Shown in pieces: positions 9,961-18,546 of a stretch of 64,000 bases of DNA (position 1 is its first letter; each line of letters begins with the position of its first letter). A program made the translations under genes and the position numbers. The stretch comes from CAVSRC01 sp963782045. GTDB lineage: Bacteria; Pseudomonadota; Alphaproteobacteria; Rhizobiales; Kaistiaceae. The notes beneath the pieces were generated by a model, which saw only the letters and a program-made list of their open reading frames with translations, was not told the origin of the DNA and did not search any database. The DNA is taken from the NCBI GenBank assembly GCA_963782045.1, contig CAWAIR010000006.1, positions 124,001 through 188,000 on the forward strand, in the 5' to 3' direction.

Positions 9961-11211
9961 ATGAAGATCACCGACATCCGTACCTTCCTCATGCACGCCG
10001 GCGCGCCCGACCCGACACGCTGGGCCTCCGACCGCAGTTCGGCGGCGCCCGGCCCCCAGTCGCCCGCCTTCGGCGGCACGCGCAACTGGCTGTTCGTCAA
10101 GATCGACACCGACGAGGGCATTACCGGGATCGGCGAATGCTCGGGCTGGCCGCGGGTGATCGAAACGGCGATTGCACGACCTCAAGCGCGTGCTGATCGG
10201 CCAGGACCCGACCCACATCGAGCGCATCTGGCAGAAGATGCAGATCGCCATCATGGGCCACGGCATGCTCGGCACGGTCGGCGGCGGCGCCATGACCGGC
10301 ATCGACATGGCGCTGTGGGACATCAAGGGCAAGGCGCTGGGCATGCCGGTGTGGAACCTGCTCGGCGGCAAGGTGCGCGACCGCATCCGCATCTACGGCC
10401 ACGCCAATACGCCGGAGATCGCTCTGTCGCTCAAAGAGCGCGGCTTCACCGCGCTCAAATGCGGCGGCGTCTCCGATCCGGTGCGCAAGGTCGCCGGCAT
10501 CCGCGAGGCGGTGGGCAGACGACATGGACATCATGATCGACCTGCACGGGCCGCCCTGGCTGACGCCGGCGGACGCGGCGCGCGTCGCCCGCGCGCTGGA
10601 GCCCTATGAACTGGCGTGGATCGAGGACCCGATCGCGCCAGAGAACCTGGAGGGCTATCGCCGCATCCGCGATGCCGCCCACGTCCCGCTGGCCTCTGGC
10701 GAGCGCATGGCGACCATCTTCGGCGAGCGCGAGCTGATCGAGGAGGAGCTGGTCGACGTCATCCAGCCGGACACCGGACGGGCCGGCGGCATCACGCCAG
10801 ATGAAGAAGATCGCCGCGATGGCGGAGGCGCACCACATCATGATGGCGCCGCATTCCGGCTCGCTCGGCCCGGTCGCCGAATACGCCGCGCTGCACCTGA
10901 TGGCCGCGATCCCCAACGCCCTGATCCTGGAACGCATCGAGGACGACTGGGAGGGGCGGCGCGAAGACGTGGTGCCCCACCCGGTGCAGCAAGGATGGCT
11001 TCCTCACCGTGCCGGACGCGCCCGGCCTCGGCTGCGACATCGACGAGGAGTTCGTGCGCGCCAATCCGCAGCCAGCGGCAATGTTTCGGTCAGCCGATGT
11101 CGCCGATCGGCGACATCCTACGTGCCAGGGCACCTGCGACGAGCACGTCTATGTGCAGACGCGCCTGCGCGCGCGGCGCGCTATTCGATCCGTGCGGAGG
11201 ACAAGTCATGA
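9961..11211 (+). CDS. Enolase-superfamily acid-sugar dehydratase (DgoD-like), multiple frameshifts
   Basis: Mandelate racemase/galactonate dehydratase group enzyme removing water from an acid sugar, with Mg2+. Starts at the ATG at 9961 (MKITDIRTF). The capping domain has TDEGITGIGE. Barrel residues: the metal ligands in DIMIDLHGPPW (Asp, with the D-x-H pattern), AWIEDP (Glu) and ASGERM (Glu), and the catalytic His in MMAPHSGSLGP. It ends near RYSIRAEDKS with TGA at 11209-11211, overlapping the next ATG by ATGA. Breaks lie near 10170, 10518, 10798, 10990 and at least two between 11060 and 11190; several are clearly one extra base. About 410 residues after repair. In this cluster an aldonate or aldarate substrate fits the Udh pathway. 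Confidence 0.72.
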
Positions 11212-12402
11212 GGATCGACCGCATGCGGGTCTTCATGACCCGCGACAAGGACCGGCCGCGCGTGATCGTCGCGCTCGATACCGATGACGGGCTGACCGGC
11301 TGGGGCGAGTGCTACAATCACGGCCCGGACAAGGCGCTGCCGCCGCTGCTCGACTACCTGATGGGCTTCCTCGCCGGCGAGGACCCGACGCGCGGTCGAA
11401 CACCTGGCCAACCTGCTCGTGCAGCAGTGCCGCTTCCCGCCGGGCGCGCTCGGGCTGGCCGCCATCTCGGCCATCGACCATTGCCTGTGGGACATCTCGG
11501 CCAAGGCGCTCTCCGTGCCGGTCTACCAGCTGCTCGGCGGCTCACGTCCGCGACCGGGTCAAGGTCTATTCCGGCGTCTACACCGCGCCCGACGTGCCCC
11601 AGGCGCGCGAGGCGCTCGACGAGTTCCACGAGCGCTGGGGCTTCGTCGCCTTCAAGCTCGAGCCCGTGGCGCATCGACATGCACGCCAACCGCTGGGGCG
11701 AGGTGGTGCGCGACCAGCGCCGACTATTTCCGCGACCTGAGGACGGCGATCGATCCGCGCTACGAGATCGCCTTCGACGCGCATGCCAAGATCTTCGAGC
11801 CGGCGCAGGCGCGCCAGCTCGGCAATGCGCTCGCCCCATACGATCCGCTGTTCTTCGAGGAGCCGCTGAGGCCGGAGAACATCGCCGCCTGGGGAGAGCT
11901 CAAGCAGCGGGCTCGACTGCCGGCTCGCCACCGGCGAGTCGCTCTACAACCGCTTCGAGTTCCTCGAGCTGATGCGCGTCAACGGCGCCGATCTCGTGCA
12001 GCCCGACATCTGCGTCGTCGGCGGCATCACCGAAATGCGGCGCATCGCCGCGATCGCCGAGGCGCATTACGTCGGCGATCGCCCCGCACAACCCGATGGG
12101 CCCGCTGGCGACGGCGGTGAACCTGCACTTCGCGCTCGCCGACGCAGAGCTTCTCGATCCTCGAATACCGCCTGCCCGAGGGACCGGTCTACGTCTATGG
12201 CGGCACCGAGATCGAAACGCGGCAGGATGCGAGCCGCTACGTCGTCGATCCCTATCTGCCCAGCGACGGCTATCTGGAGCCGCGCCCCGACAGGCCCGGC
12301 TGGGGCGTCGAGATGGACGAGGAATTCATGGCGCGCGGCGAATACGTCCACTGGCAGCGCAAGGTGCCGAAGCGTCCGGATGGGTCCTATGGCTTTGCCT
12401 AG
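11208..12402 (+). CDS. Second enolase-superfamily acid-sugar dehydratase, multiple frameshifts
   Basis: Paralogous in fold to the upstream dehydratase but clearly divergent. Starts with ATG at 11208 inside the ATGA overlap. Pieces in order: TDDGLTGWGECYNHG, AISAIDHCLWDISAKAL, the metal ligands in AFDAHAKIFEP (Asp), LFFEEPLRPEN (Glu) and LATGESLYN (Glu), the catalytic His in IAPHNPMGPLATA, and the C-terminal EYVHWQRKVPKRPDG ending at TAG 12400-12402. Breaks lie near 11396, 11543, 11665, 11716, 11905, 12075 and 12150; nearly all can be read as one inserted base. About 390 residues after repair. It probably acts on a neighbouring acid sugar of the same route, possibly with an epimer or lactone specificity different from its partner. 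Confidence 0.72.
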
Positions 12403-13297
12403 GTTAGCCGCCGCGCTCGGCGGCATTTCCGGCGTGCACGTCACGCCCTACGACGGTGACGGCAACGTCGACGAGCGCCAGTTGCGGGCGATCGTGGCAA
12501 GCATCGCCGAAGCCGGCGTTCACGCCATCGTCAGCGCCGGCAACACCGGCGAGTTCTATGCCCTCACCGACGACGAGGTACGCAAGGTGCATGACGGCGC
12601 CATCGCCGCCAATGACGGCAGGTCGCTGCTCATCGCCGCGGTCGGCCGCTCGCTGAGAGATGCGGTCGCGCTCGCCGGCCGCGCCTCAGCGGGCGGCGCC
12701 GACGCCATCCTCGTGCACCAGCCGCTCGATCCCTTCGCCGCGCCGGACGCGCAGGCGGACTATTTCATGGCGGTGGCCGAGGCGGCCGACATCCCCGTCA
12801 TCGCCTATGTCAGGTCCGATGCGCCCGGAGCCGAACAGCTGATGCGCGTCGCCGATCATGCCAACATCGTCGGGGTCAAGTTCGCCAACGCCAACCTGAT
12901 GCTGCTTGCCGAATGCATCCGGCGGAGCAGCCCCGGCACCGCACGCTGGATCTGCGGCCTTGCCGAGGGCTGGGCACCGGCCTTCTACGCGACGGGCGCG
13001 CGCGGCTTCACTTCGGGCCTGGTCAATGTCGATCCGCGGCGCTCGCTCGCCATCCATGCGGCGCTGGAGGCCGGGAACGCCCGCGAGGCGCGCCGCCTGG
13101 TCTCTGGCATTGCGGGCTTCGAAGCCATGCGCACGCGCTTCAACAACGGCGCCAACGTGACCGTGGTCAAGGCCGCGCTCGCCCTCATCGGCCTGCCGGT
13201 CGGCGAGGTCCGCCTGCCCGGCCTGCCGCGCCTCGATGATGGCGCTCAGGCCGAGCTCGCGGCGATCCTGAAGAGCTGGGGCCTCGCGCTGCCTTAG
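12389..13297 (+). CDS. DHDPS-family lyase, KdgD-like (5-dehydro-4-deoxyglucarate dehydratase candidate)
   Basis: Class I (Schiff-base) lyase of the dihydrodipicolinate synthase superfamily, about 302 residues. The loop SAGNTGEFYALTDDE, the Tyr in VIAYVRSDAP and the Schiff-base Lys in IVGVKFANANL are visible. Its place after udh-linked dehydratases suggests it decarboxylates and dehydrates 5-dehydro-4-deoxy-D-glucarate to 2-oxoglutarate semialdehyde, or is a related keto-deoxy acid aldolase. The start at 12389 (MALPRLAAALGG) lies within the upstream gene's last codons; 12380 is an alternative in the same frame. Its stop overlaps the convergent beta-glucuronidase stop by four bases. Intact frame. 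Confidence 0.78.
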   Translation: MALPRLAAALGGISGVHVTPYDGDGNVDERQLRAIVASIAEAGVHAIVSAGNTGEFYALTDDEVRKVHDGAIAANDGRSLLIAAVGRSLRDAVALAGRASAGGADAILVHQPLDPFAAPDAQADYFMAVAEAADIPVIAYVRSDAPGAEQLMRVADHANIVGVKFANANLMLLAECIRRSSPGTARWICGLAEGWAPAFYATGARGFTSGLVNVDPRRSLAIHAALEAGNAREARRLVSGIAGFEAMRTRFNNGANVTVVKAALALIGLPVGEVRLPGLPRLDDGAQAELAAILKSWGLALP

Positions 13298-15090
13298 CCG
13301 GCTCGCTGTCCTTCGGCGATCCGCCGGTATTCTTCGGCGAGGACCGCGAAGGCGGCCTTCTTCGTCTGCTTGTCCTCGGCGATCAGGCCCTTGCGGTTGA
13401 AGCCCTCCTGGAACGGGGTGAGCCGCCGCGCCGAGCGGAAATCGTAGAGGATCCAGGGGCAGACGCCGCGCACCATGGCGAAGTCGCGGAGGATGGCGAA
13501 CTGCCGGCGATAGAATTCTGCCTGACGCTCCTCGCTGAAGAAGGCGTCGGCGGCCCCATGCCTGCCGGCGCGGGCGCCGGCGCCGGTCTCGCTGATGATC
13601 ACCGGCTTGCCGACGGCCGAATTGGCAAGCAGCCGCCGCAGCTTGTCGAAGTCCGGCTCGTACCAGCCGAAATACTCGTTGACCCCGACGACATCGAGGC
13701 GATCGGCGAGCCGATCCTCGATCCTCAGCGTCCGCGGGTTGACCAGGCACGCGGCGGTGGTGAGCCGCGTCGGGTCGGCCTGCTTGGCGGCGGCCGCCAG
13801 CCCGCCCATGAAGGCGAGCCGGGCGTCGCTGTCGGCGTTCTCGTTGCCAACCCCCCAGGCGACGACCGAGGCGCGGTTGCGGTCGCGCCGAATCAGCTCG
13901 CGGAGCTGGTTCTCGGCGTCGGCGTAGACGGCGGCATCGCTGAAGTCGATCGCCCAATAGACCGGGATCTCTTCCCACAGCATCAATCCGACCTCGTCCG
14001 CGATCTCGGCGACGCGCTCGTGGTGCGGATAGTGGGCGAGGCGCAGGAAGTTGCAGCCAAGCTCGCGGGCGTGGCGGAAACGGCGGCGGATATCCTCCTC
14101 GCCGGTGACGCGGCCGAGCGCGACATCGTCCTCGTGGACGCAGATGCCGCGGAGCCAGACGTCGCGGCCGTTGATAAGGATGCGCTCGCCGGCGACGCGG
14201 ATATCGCGGAAGCCGACGCGGTCGCTCACCCGGTCGTCGCCGAAGGCGAAGGCGACCGCGTAGAGATGCGGATCGTCCGGCGACCAGAGATGTGGCCGTG
14301 CCGCGACCGTCGTTGCTCCATGGCCACTGCTGACCGGGATCTTCACGGCAAGGTCGAGGGCAGGCACCCGCACCTCGGCGGTACCGTCGACGGGATCGGA
14401 GAGTGTTACGTCGATGGCCAGCGCCGCGCCGTCGCTGCCGGGGGCGAGCGCAATGCCGGCGTCGGCGATGAACACCCGCGGCAGGGAGAGGATCTCCACG
14501 TCGCGGTGGATGCCACCGTGATTGAACCAGTCGATGTGGCGCATGGGGACGCGGTCGGTGGCGCGGATATTGTCGACCTGTATCTGCAGCCGGTTCGACC
14601 CGGCGCGGAGATGGTCCGTCAGCTCGACGAAGAAGGGCGTCGAGCCGCCGAAATGGACGGCGAGCATCTCCCCGTTGAGGAAGACCCGCGCGGTCTCGGC
14701 CGCCGCGCCGACGCGCAGCACCGTGCGCCGGCCGGAGTTGATATCGGCGCCGCCGACGATGCGCGTGTACCAGGCGCTGCCCTCGAAGAAGCGCCATTCC
14801 GGACGCGCCGTGGTCCAGCACGACGGCACCGCGATCTCCTCGCCCATGCTGGCGTCGTAGTCGCGGGGCACGCCCCATGTCTCCGGTGGGCCCGGCTCGA
14901 TGGCGAACCAGCGCTGGCGCAGGCCCTCGTCGAACAGGTCGAGGGTGAAGCGCCAGGCGCCGTTCAGCGACCGGCGGCGGCGGTCGCCCATGAAGACCGT
15001 GGTGCGGTGGTCGGCGCGCGGCGCGTCATAGGCGGCGCGGTAGCCCTCATCGTGAAGATGGGCGAAGGAATTGTGCGGTTGCGTGGTCAT
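13294..15090 (-). CDS. uidA: GH2 beta-glucuronidase
   Basis: Retaining glycosidase of family 2, 598 residues. The jelly-roll domain is N-terminal, followed by an Ig-like domain and the barrel. The acid/base is Glu417 in WGVGNENADS and the nucleophile Glu501 in IISETGAG, very close to the positions in E. coli GusA (413 and 504). The N-R-K at residues 565-567 in GFNRKGL matches the NxK motif that binds the substrate carboxylate and separates beta-glucuronidases from galactosidases. No signal peptide, so it acts in the cytoplasm on imported glucuronides. Divergent from the LacI gene across a 194-base gap with two palindromes. Supplies glucuronate for Udh. Confidence 0.87.
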   Translation of the reverse strand: MTTQPHNSFAHLHDEGYRAAYDAPRADHRTTVFMGDRRRRSLNGAWRFTLDLFDEGLRQRWFAIEPGPPETWGVPRDYDASMGEEIAVPSCWTTARPEWRFFEGSAWYTRIVGGADINSGRRTVLRVGAAAETARVFLNGEMLAVHFGGSTPFFVELTDHLRAGSNRLQIQVDNIRATDRVPMRHIDWFNHGGIHRDVEILSLPRVFIADAGIALAPGSDGAALAIDVTLSDPVDGTAEVRVPALDLAVKIPVSSGHGATTVAARPHLWSPDDPHLYAVAFAFGDDRVSDRVGFRDIRVAGERILINGRDVWLRGICVHEDDVALGRVTGEEDIRRRFRHARELGCNFLRLAHYPHHERVAEIADEVGLMLWEEIPVYWAIDFSDAAVYADAENQLRELIRRDRNRASVVAWGVGNENADSDARLAFMGGLAAAAKQADPTRLTTAACLVNPRTLRIEDRLADRLDVVGVNEYFGWYEPDFDKLRRLLANSAVGKPVIISETGAGARAGRHGAADAFFSEERQAEFYRRQFAILRDFAMVRGVCPWILYDFRSARRLTPFQEGFNRKGLIAEDKQTKKAAFAVLAEEYRRIAEGQRAG

Positions 15091-15178
15091 GCGGTCCGGT
15101 CCGGTCCAGTCGATAGCCGATGGCGATACTCCGCCGGAAAGGCCACGGCCGCCAGCCGCGCCGCGGCAGATCGGGCGA

Positions 15179-15204
15179 CGAGGGCGAATTGCAATTCGTC
15201 CTCG
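15179..15204. promoter_or_regulatory. Interrupted palindrome upstream of beta-glucuronidase
   Basis: A perfect 14-base palindrome CGAATTGCAATTCG (15185-15198) is flanked by CGAGG (15179-15183) and CCTCG (15200-15204), each separated by one base, making a 26-base dyad. It differs in sequence from the LacI-type operator at 15240, so it may bind a second regulator or be the operator of the leftward beta-glucuronidase promoter, whose gene starts 89 bases away. Confidence 0.5.
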
Positions 15205-15211
15205 CCTTCAA

Positions 15212-15255
15212 TTGACATGATCGCCGGTCTGGGTTTCAATCCAAAACGTTTTGGA
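15212..15255 (+). promoter_or_regulatory. Promoter with overlapping LacI-type operator
   Basis: TTGACA (15212-15217), a 17-base spacer and TTCAAT (15235-15240) form a good sigma-70 promoter. Immediately after lies TCCAAAACGTTTTGGA (15240-15255), a perfect 16-base palindrome with the central CG typical of LacI-family operators. It would cover the transcription start of the LacI gene at 15285, so the regulator probably represses itself and perhaps the transport operon that follows. Confidence 0.75.
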
Positions 15256-15284
15256 AGCCGGTTTCTTGGGGAGGAGAGCCGGAA

Positions 15285-16322
15285 ATGGCCGTCAGGCGAC
15301 AGACTCGCCTCCGTGAGCTTGCCAGCGACCTCGGCGTGTCGATCACGACCGTGTCGCGGGCGCTTGCCGGCTATTCGGACGTCAGCGAGGCGACCCGGGC
15401 ACGGGTGATCGCCGCGGCCGAGGCGCACGGCTACGTCCCCAGCCGCGTCGGGCGGATGCTGGTCTCGGGCCGCACGGACTTCATTGGCATGGTGCTGCCG
15501 GTGCGCGACGGCCACCTGATGGACTCGTTCCTCGGCGAATTCGTCGCGGGCCTGAGCGAAGGCCTGACCGAGCGCGGCCGCGACCTCTTTATCGCCACCG
15601 CCTCGCGCCAGCAGGGCGAGGCCGACGTCGTGCGCCACATCGTCGACAGCGACCGCGCCGACGCCATCGTCCTCAACCGCACCGAGATCGACGACCGCCG
15701 CGTGCATGTGCTCGTCGGACGCCAGTTCCCCTTCGTCGCCCACGGCCGCCTGCTCGACAGCGCCAACGACTTCGCCTGGTTCGATACCGACGGCGAGGCG
15801 GCCTTCGCCGACGCGGCCCGCATGCTCATCGGCCTCGGCCACCGGCGCTTCGGCCTGGTGACCATCGACGAGCCCTTCACCTTTGCTCATCTCAGGCGCC
15901 GCGGTCTGGAGCAGGCCCTGGCCGAGGCCGGGTTGAAGCTGCCGCCGACGGCCGTCCGTTCGGTGCCGATGATCGATCCGGCCGCCGCCGAAGCCGCCGC
16001 CCATGAGCTGATCTCGATCGCGCCACGGCCGACGGCCATCTTCGGGGTGACCGACAGCCAGGCAATCGCGGTGCTCAAGGCCGCGGCCGCCCGTTCGCTC
16101 GCCGTTCCCGCCGGGCTCTCGGTGATCGGCTTCGACGACCTGCCCATCGCCGCCTACGCCCGGCCGGCGCTTTCCACCTTCGACCAGCACGCGCGCGAGA
16201 GCGCCGCCACCATCGCCGGCATGGTGACCGACATGCTCGACAACGGTCCGCAGTCGGTGACGTCGCGTTTGATCAAGCCGGAATTCGCGGCCCGGGCCAG
16301 CCACGGCCCGGCGCCGGCATGA
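15285..16322 (+). CDS. LacI-family transcriptional regulator
   Basis: A 345-residue regulator: N-terminal HTH and hinge (TRLRELASDLGVSITTVSRA to about residue 60) and a periplasmic-binding-protein-like sugar domain with FGVTDSQAIAVLKA and SVIGFDDLPIAAYARPALST. Starts at the ATG at 15285 after GGGGAGGAG. It sits between a divergent beta-glucuronidase and a carbohydrate ABC operon (39-base gap to the binding protein), so it probably senses a glycoside or sugar and controls both. The palindrome overlapping its promoter is the likely operator. Confidence 0.87.
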   Translation: MAVRRQTRLRELASDLGVSITTVSRALAGYSDVSEATRARVIAAAEAHGYVPSRVGRMLVSGRTDFIGMVLPVRDGHLMDSFLGEFVAGLSEGLTERGRDLFIATASRQQGEADVVRHIVDSDRADAIVLNRTEIDDRRVHVLVGRQFPFVAHGRLLDSANDFAWFDTDGEAAFADAARMLIGLGHRRFGLVTIDEPFTFAHLRRRGLEQALAEAGLKLPPTAVRSVPMIDPAAAEAAAHELISIAPRPTAIFGVTDSQAIAVLKAAAARSLAVPAGLSVIGFDDLPIAAYARPALSTFDQHARESAATIAGMVTDMLDNGPQSVTSRLIKPEFAARASHGPAPA

Positions 16323-16361
16323 CGTGAGACGACCCAACGTCAGACCCCAAGGGAGGAAGAC

Positions 16362-17639
16362 ATGCTCAATAAGCGACTATTCGGACTGGCCACCATCGCC
16401 GTATTGGCGGTGGGGGCTTCGGCAGCCTCGGCTGCCCCCGTCCTGTTCTGGTCGGACCAGGGCACGCCGGTCGAGGAGCAACAGGCGATCCGCGACACGG
16501 TGCTCAAGGGTTTCGGCGGCGAAGTCGACTTCCAGCCGCAGGATCCCGGCCCCTTCGTCACCCGCATCCAGGCGGAGGCCGAGGCCGGCAAGGGCAGCAT
16601 CGACGTGATCGGCGGCCTGCACGGCGACTTCGCCGGCTTCCCGGACGCTATGGCGGACGTTTCCGACCTCGCCGCCTCGCTCGCCAGCGTCGGCGTCAAC
16701 AAGACCTATCTCGGCCTCGGCAAGCTCTCGACCGACCAGCAGAAATACATCCCGTGGATGCAGGCGACCTACATCATGGCCGCCAACAAGAAGGCGCTGG
16801 AGTACCTGCCGCAGGGCGCCGACATCAACGCGCTGACCTACGACCAGCTCATCGCCTGGGCGAAGACCATGGCCGAGAAGACCGGCTCGCCGAAGTTCGG
16901 CCTGCCGGCCGGCCCCAAGGGGCTCATCCACCGCTTCGTGCAGGGCTACCTCTATCCCTCCTTCACCTCCTCCGAGGTGACCAAGTTCCGCTCGCCGGAG
17001 GCGGTCGCCATGTGGGAGAAGATGAAGGAGCTGTGGAAGTACACCAGCCCCGCCTCGACCAACTACGGCTTCATGCAGGAGCAATTGCTCTCCGGAGAAG
17101 TGTGGGTGGCGTGGGACCACACCGCGCGCCTGGCCGACGCCTTCAACCAGAAGCCGGATGAGTTCGTCGCCTTTCCGGCGCCGGCCGGTCCCGCCGGCCG
17201 CGGCTTCATGCCGGTGGTCGCCGGTCTCGGCATCCCCAAGACCGCGCCCGACATGGACGGTGCCAAGAAGCTCATCACCTACATGATGCAGCCGGCCACC
17301 CAGATCGCGACGCTCAAGGCCATCGGCTTCTTCCCGGTGGTGAAGGCCGAACTGCCGGCCGACATGCCGGCCTCGGTCAAGGCGGAAGGCGCCGCCGTCG
17401 CCGCCCAGTCGGCCTCCAGCGACGCCAATCCCGGCCTGCTTCCGGTCGGCCTCGGCTCCGCCGGCGGCAAGTTCAACAAGGTCTACACGGACACCTTCCA
17501 GCAGATCCTGCTGGCCAATGCCGACATCAAGAGCGTGCTCCAGCAGGAAGGCGACGTGCTCGCCGGCATCATGAAGGAGGCGAATGCCCCGTGCTGGGCG
17601 CCTGACAAGCCGTCGACCGGCGCCTGCCCGGTCGACTAG
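16362..17639 (+). CDS. Carbohydrate ABC importer, substrate-binding protein (family 1)
   Basis: Periplasmic binding protein of 425 residues with a Sec signal peptide (MLNKRLFGLATIAVLAVGAS, cleavage near residue 25 after ASA). The mature start PVLFWSDQGTPVEEQQAIRD is the usual first strand and helix of family 1 solute-binding proteins. Good GGGAGGAAG before the ATG at 16362. First gene of a SBP-permease-permease-ATPase operon followed by a glycosidase and a deacetylase, so its ligand is probably a di- or oligosaccharide or a glycoside. Two Cys near the C-terminus (NAPCWAPDKPSTGAC) may form a disulfide. Confidence 0.85.
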   Translation: MLNKRLFGLATIAVLAVGASAASAAPVLFWSDQGTPVEEQQAIRDTVLKGFGGEVDFQPQDPGPFVTRIQAEAEAGKGSIDVIGGLHGDFAGFPDAMADVSDLAASLASVGVNKTYLGLGKLSTDQQKYIPWMQATYIMAANKKALEYLPQGADINALTYDQLIAWAKTMAEKTGSPKFGLPAGPKGLIHRFVQGYLYPSFTSSEVTKFRSPEAVAMWEKMKELWKYTSPASTNYGFMQEQLLSGEVWVAWDHTARLADAFNQKPDEFVAFPAPAGPAGRGFMPVVAGLGIPKTAPDMDGAKKLITYMMQPATQIATLKAIGFFPVVKAELPADMPASVKAEGAAVAAQSASSDANPGLLPVGLGSAGGKFNKVYTDTFQQILLANADIKSVLQQEGDVLAGIMKEANAPCWAPDKPSTGACPVD

Positions 17640-17653
17640 AGTTCCTCCCCCGG

Positions 17654-17689
17654 CCGCCGGCGGCGTTCCCTCGGGAGCGTCGCCGGCGG
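17654..17689 (+). promoter_or_regulatory. Intergenic stem-loop after the binding-protein gene
   Basis: CCGCCGGCG (17654-17662) pairs with CGCCGGCGG (17681-17689); the part between can form a further short GC stem around CCCTCGGG. No T tract follows. It lies between the binding-protein gene and the first permease, as in the unrelated importer at 6006, and probably sets the expression ratio within the operon. Confidence 0.55.
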
Positions 17690-17700
17690 ATAATCGCCAG

Positions 17701-18546
17701 ATGCAATCGCGCACGCTGCCTTATCTGCTCCTGCTTCCCGCGACGCTGTTTCTCGCGGCCTTCTTCGTTTGGCCGTTCATCCAGGTCGGCATCGAGGCCT
17801 TTACCAGCCACGGCGCGCTCACCCTCGACCACTTCCGTACCATGGCCGGCGACTGGAAGTTCTATCCGGCGCTGCAGAACACGATGCTGCTTGCGGTCGT
17901 CATCGTGCCCTTGCAGATCGCGCTGGCGCTCACCATGGCCTCGCTGGTCACCCGCATGGGGGCCGGGCGCGACGTCATCCTCTACATCTGGACGATCCCG
18001 CTCGGCATCTCCGATCTCGCCGCCGGCCTGGTGTGGCTGGCGATCCTGGAGAAGAACGGCTTCCTCAACAGCGCCCTGCAAAGCCTTGGCTTCATCGCCG
18101 AGCCGATCACATGGCTCGGCTACCAGAACAAGGCGATCCTCTTCTTCGCGGTCGTGATCGCCGAGCTGTGGCGCTCGACTGCCATCGTCATGATCATCCT
18201 GGTTGCCGGCATGGGGTTGATCCCGCGCGAATACTACGAGGCGGCGGAGGTCTTCGGCGCCGGCCCATGGAAGCGCTTCGTCAAGGTCACGCTTCCGCTG
18301 CTCCGGCCCAGCCTGCAGACGGCGCTGATCCTCAGAACCATTCTCGCCTTCGAGGTCTTCGCCGTGGTGGCGGCGCTCGCCGGCGCCAACCTGCCCATCC
18401 TCATGGGCCAGACCTACGAATGGCAGTTCGCGCTGCAGGACCGTAACGTCGCCGCCGCGCTCGCCTTCGTCACGCTGGTGATCTCGGTCGCCTTCACCGT
18501 CTTCTACCTGGTCGCGCTGCGCACGCCCGACGAGGCCCGCCCATGA
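17701..18546 (+). CDS. Carbohydrate ABC importer permease, MalF-like
   Basis: Inner-membrane permease of 281 residues with six predicted helices. The EAA coupling loop is YYEAAEVFGAGPWKRFVKVT near residues 178-198. The ATG at 17701 was taken as start since MQSRTLPYLLLLPATLF is the normal N-terminal helix of this family and the hairpin lies just upstream. Ends in an ATGA overlap with the next permease. Confidence 0.88.
   Translation: MQSRTLPYLLLLPATLFLAAFFVWPFIQVGIEAFTSHGALTLDHFRTMAGDWKFYPALQNTMLLAVVIVPLQIALALTMASLVTRMGAGRDVILYIWTIPLGISDLAAGLVWLAILEKNGFLNSALQSLGFIAEPITWLGYQNKAILFFAVVIAELWRSTAIVMIILVAGMGLIPREYYEAAEVFGAGPWKRFVKVTLPLLRPSLQTALILRTILAFEVFAVVAALAGANLPILMGQTYEWQFALQDRNVAAALAFVTLVISVAFTVFYLVALRTPDEARP

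Noticed and set aside
9145..12155. Programmed frameshifting as explanation for the many frame changes
   Set aside because: The sites share no slippery motif or stimulatory structure and are far too many per gene; sequence error is simpler.
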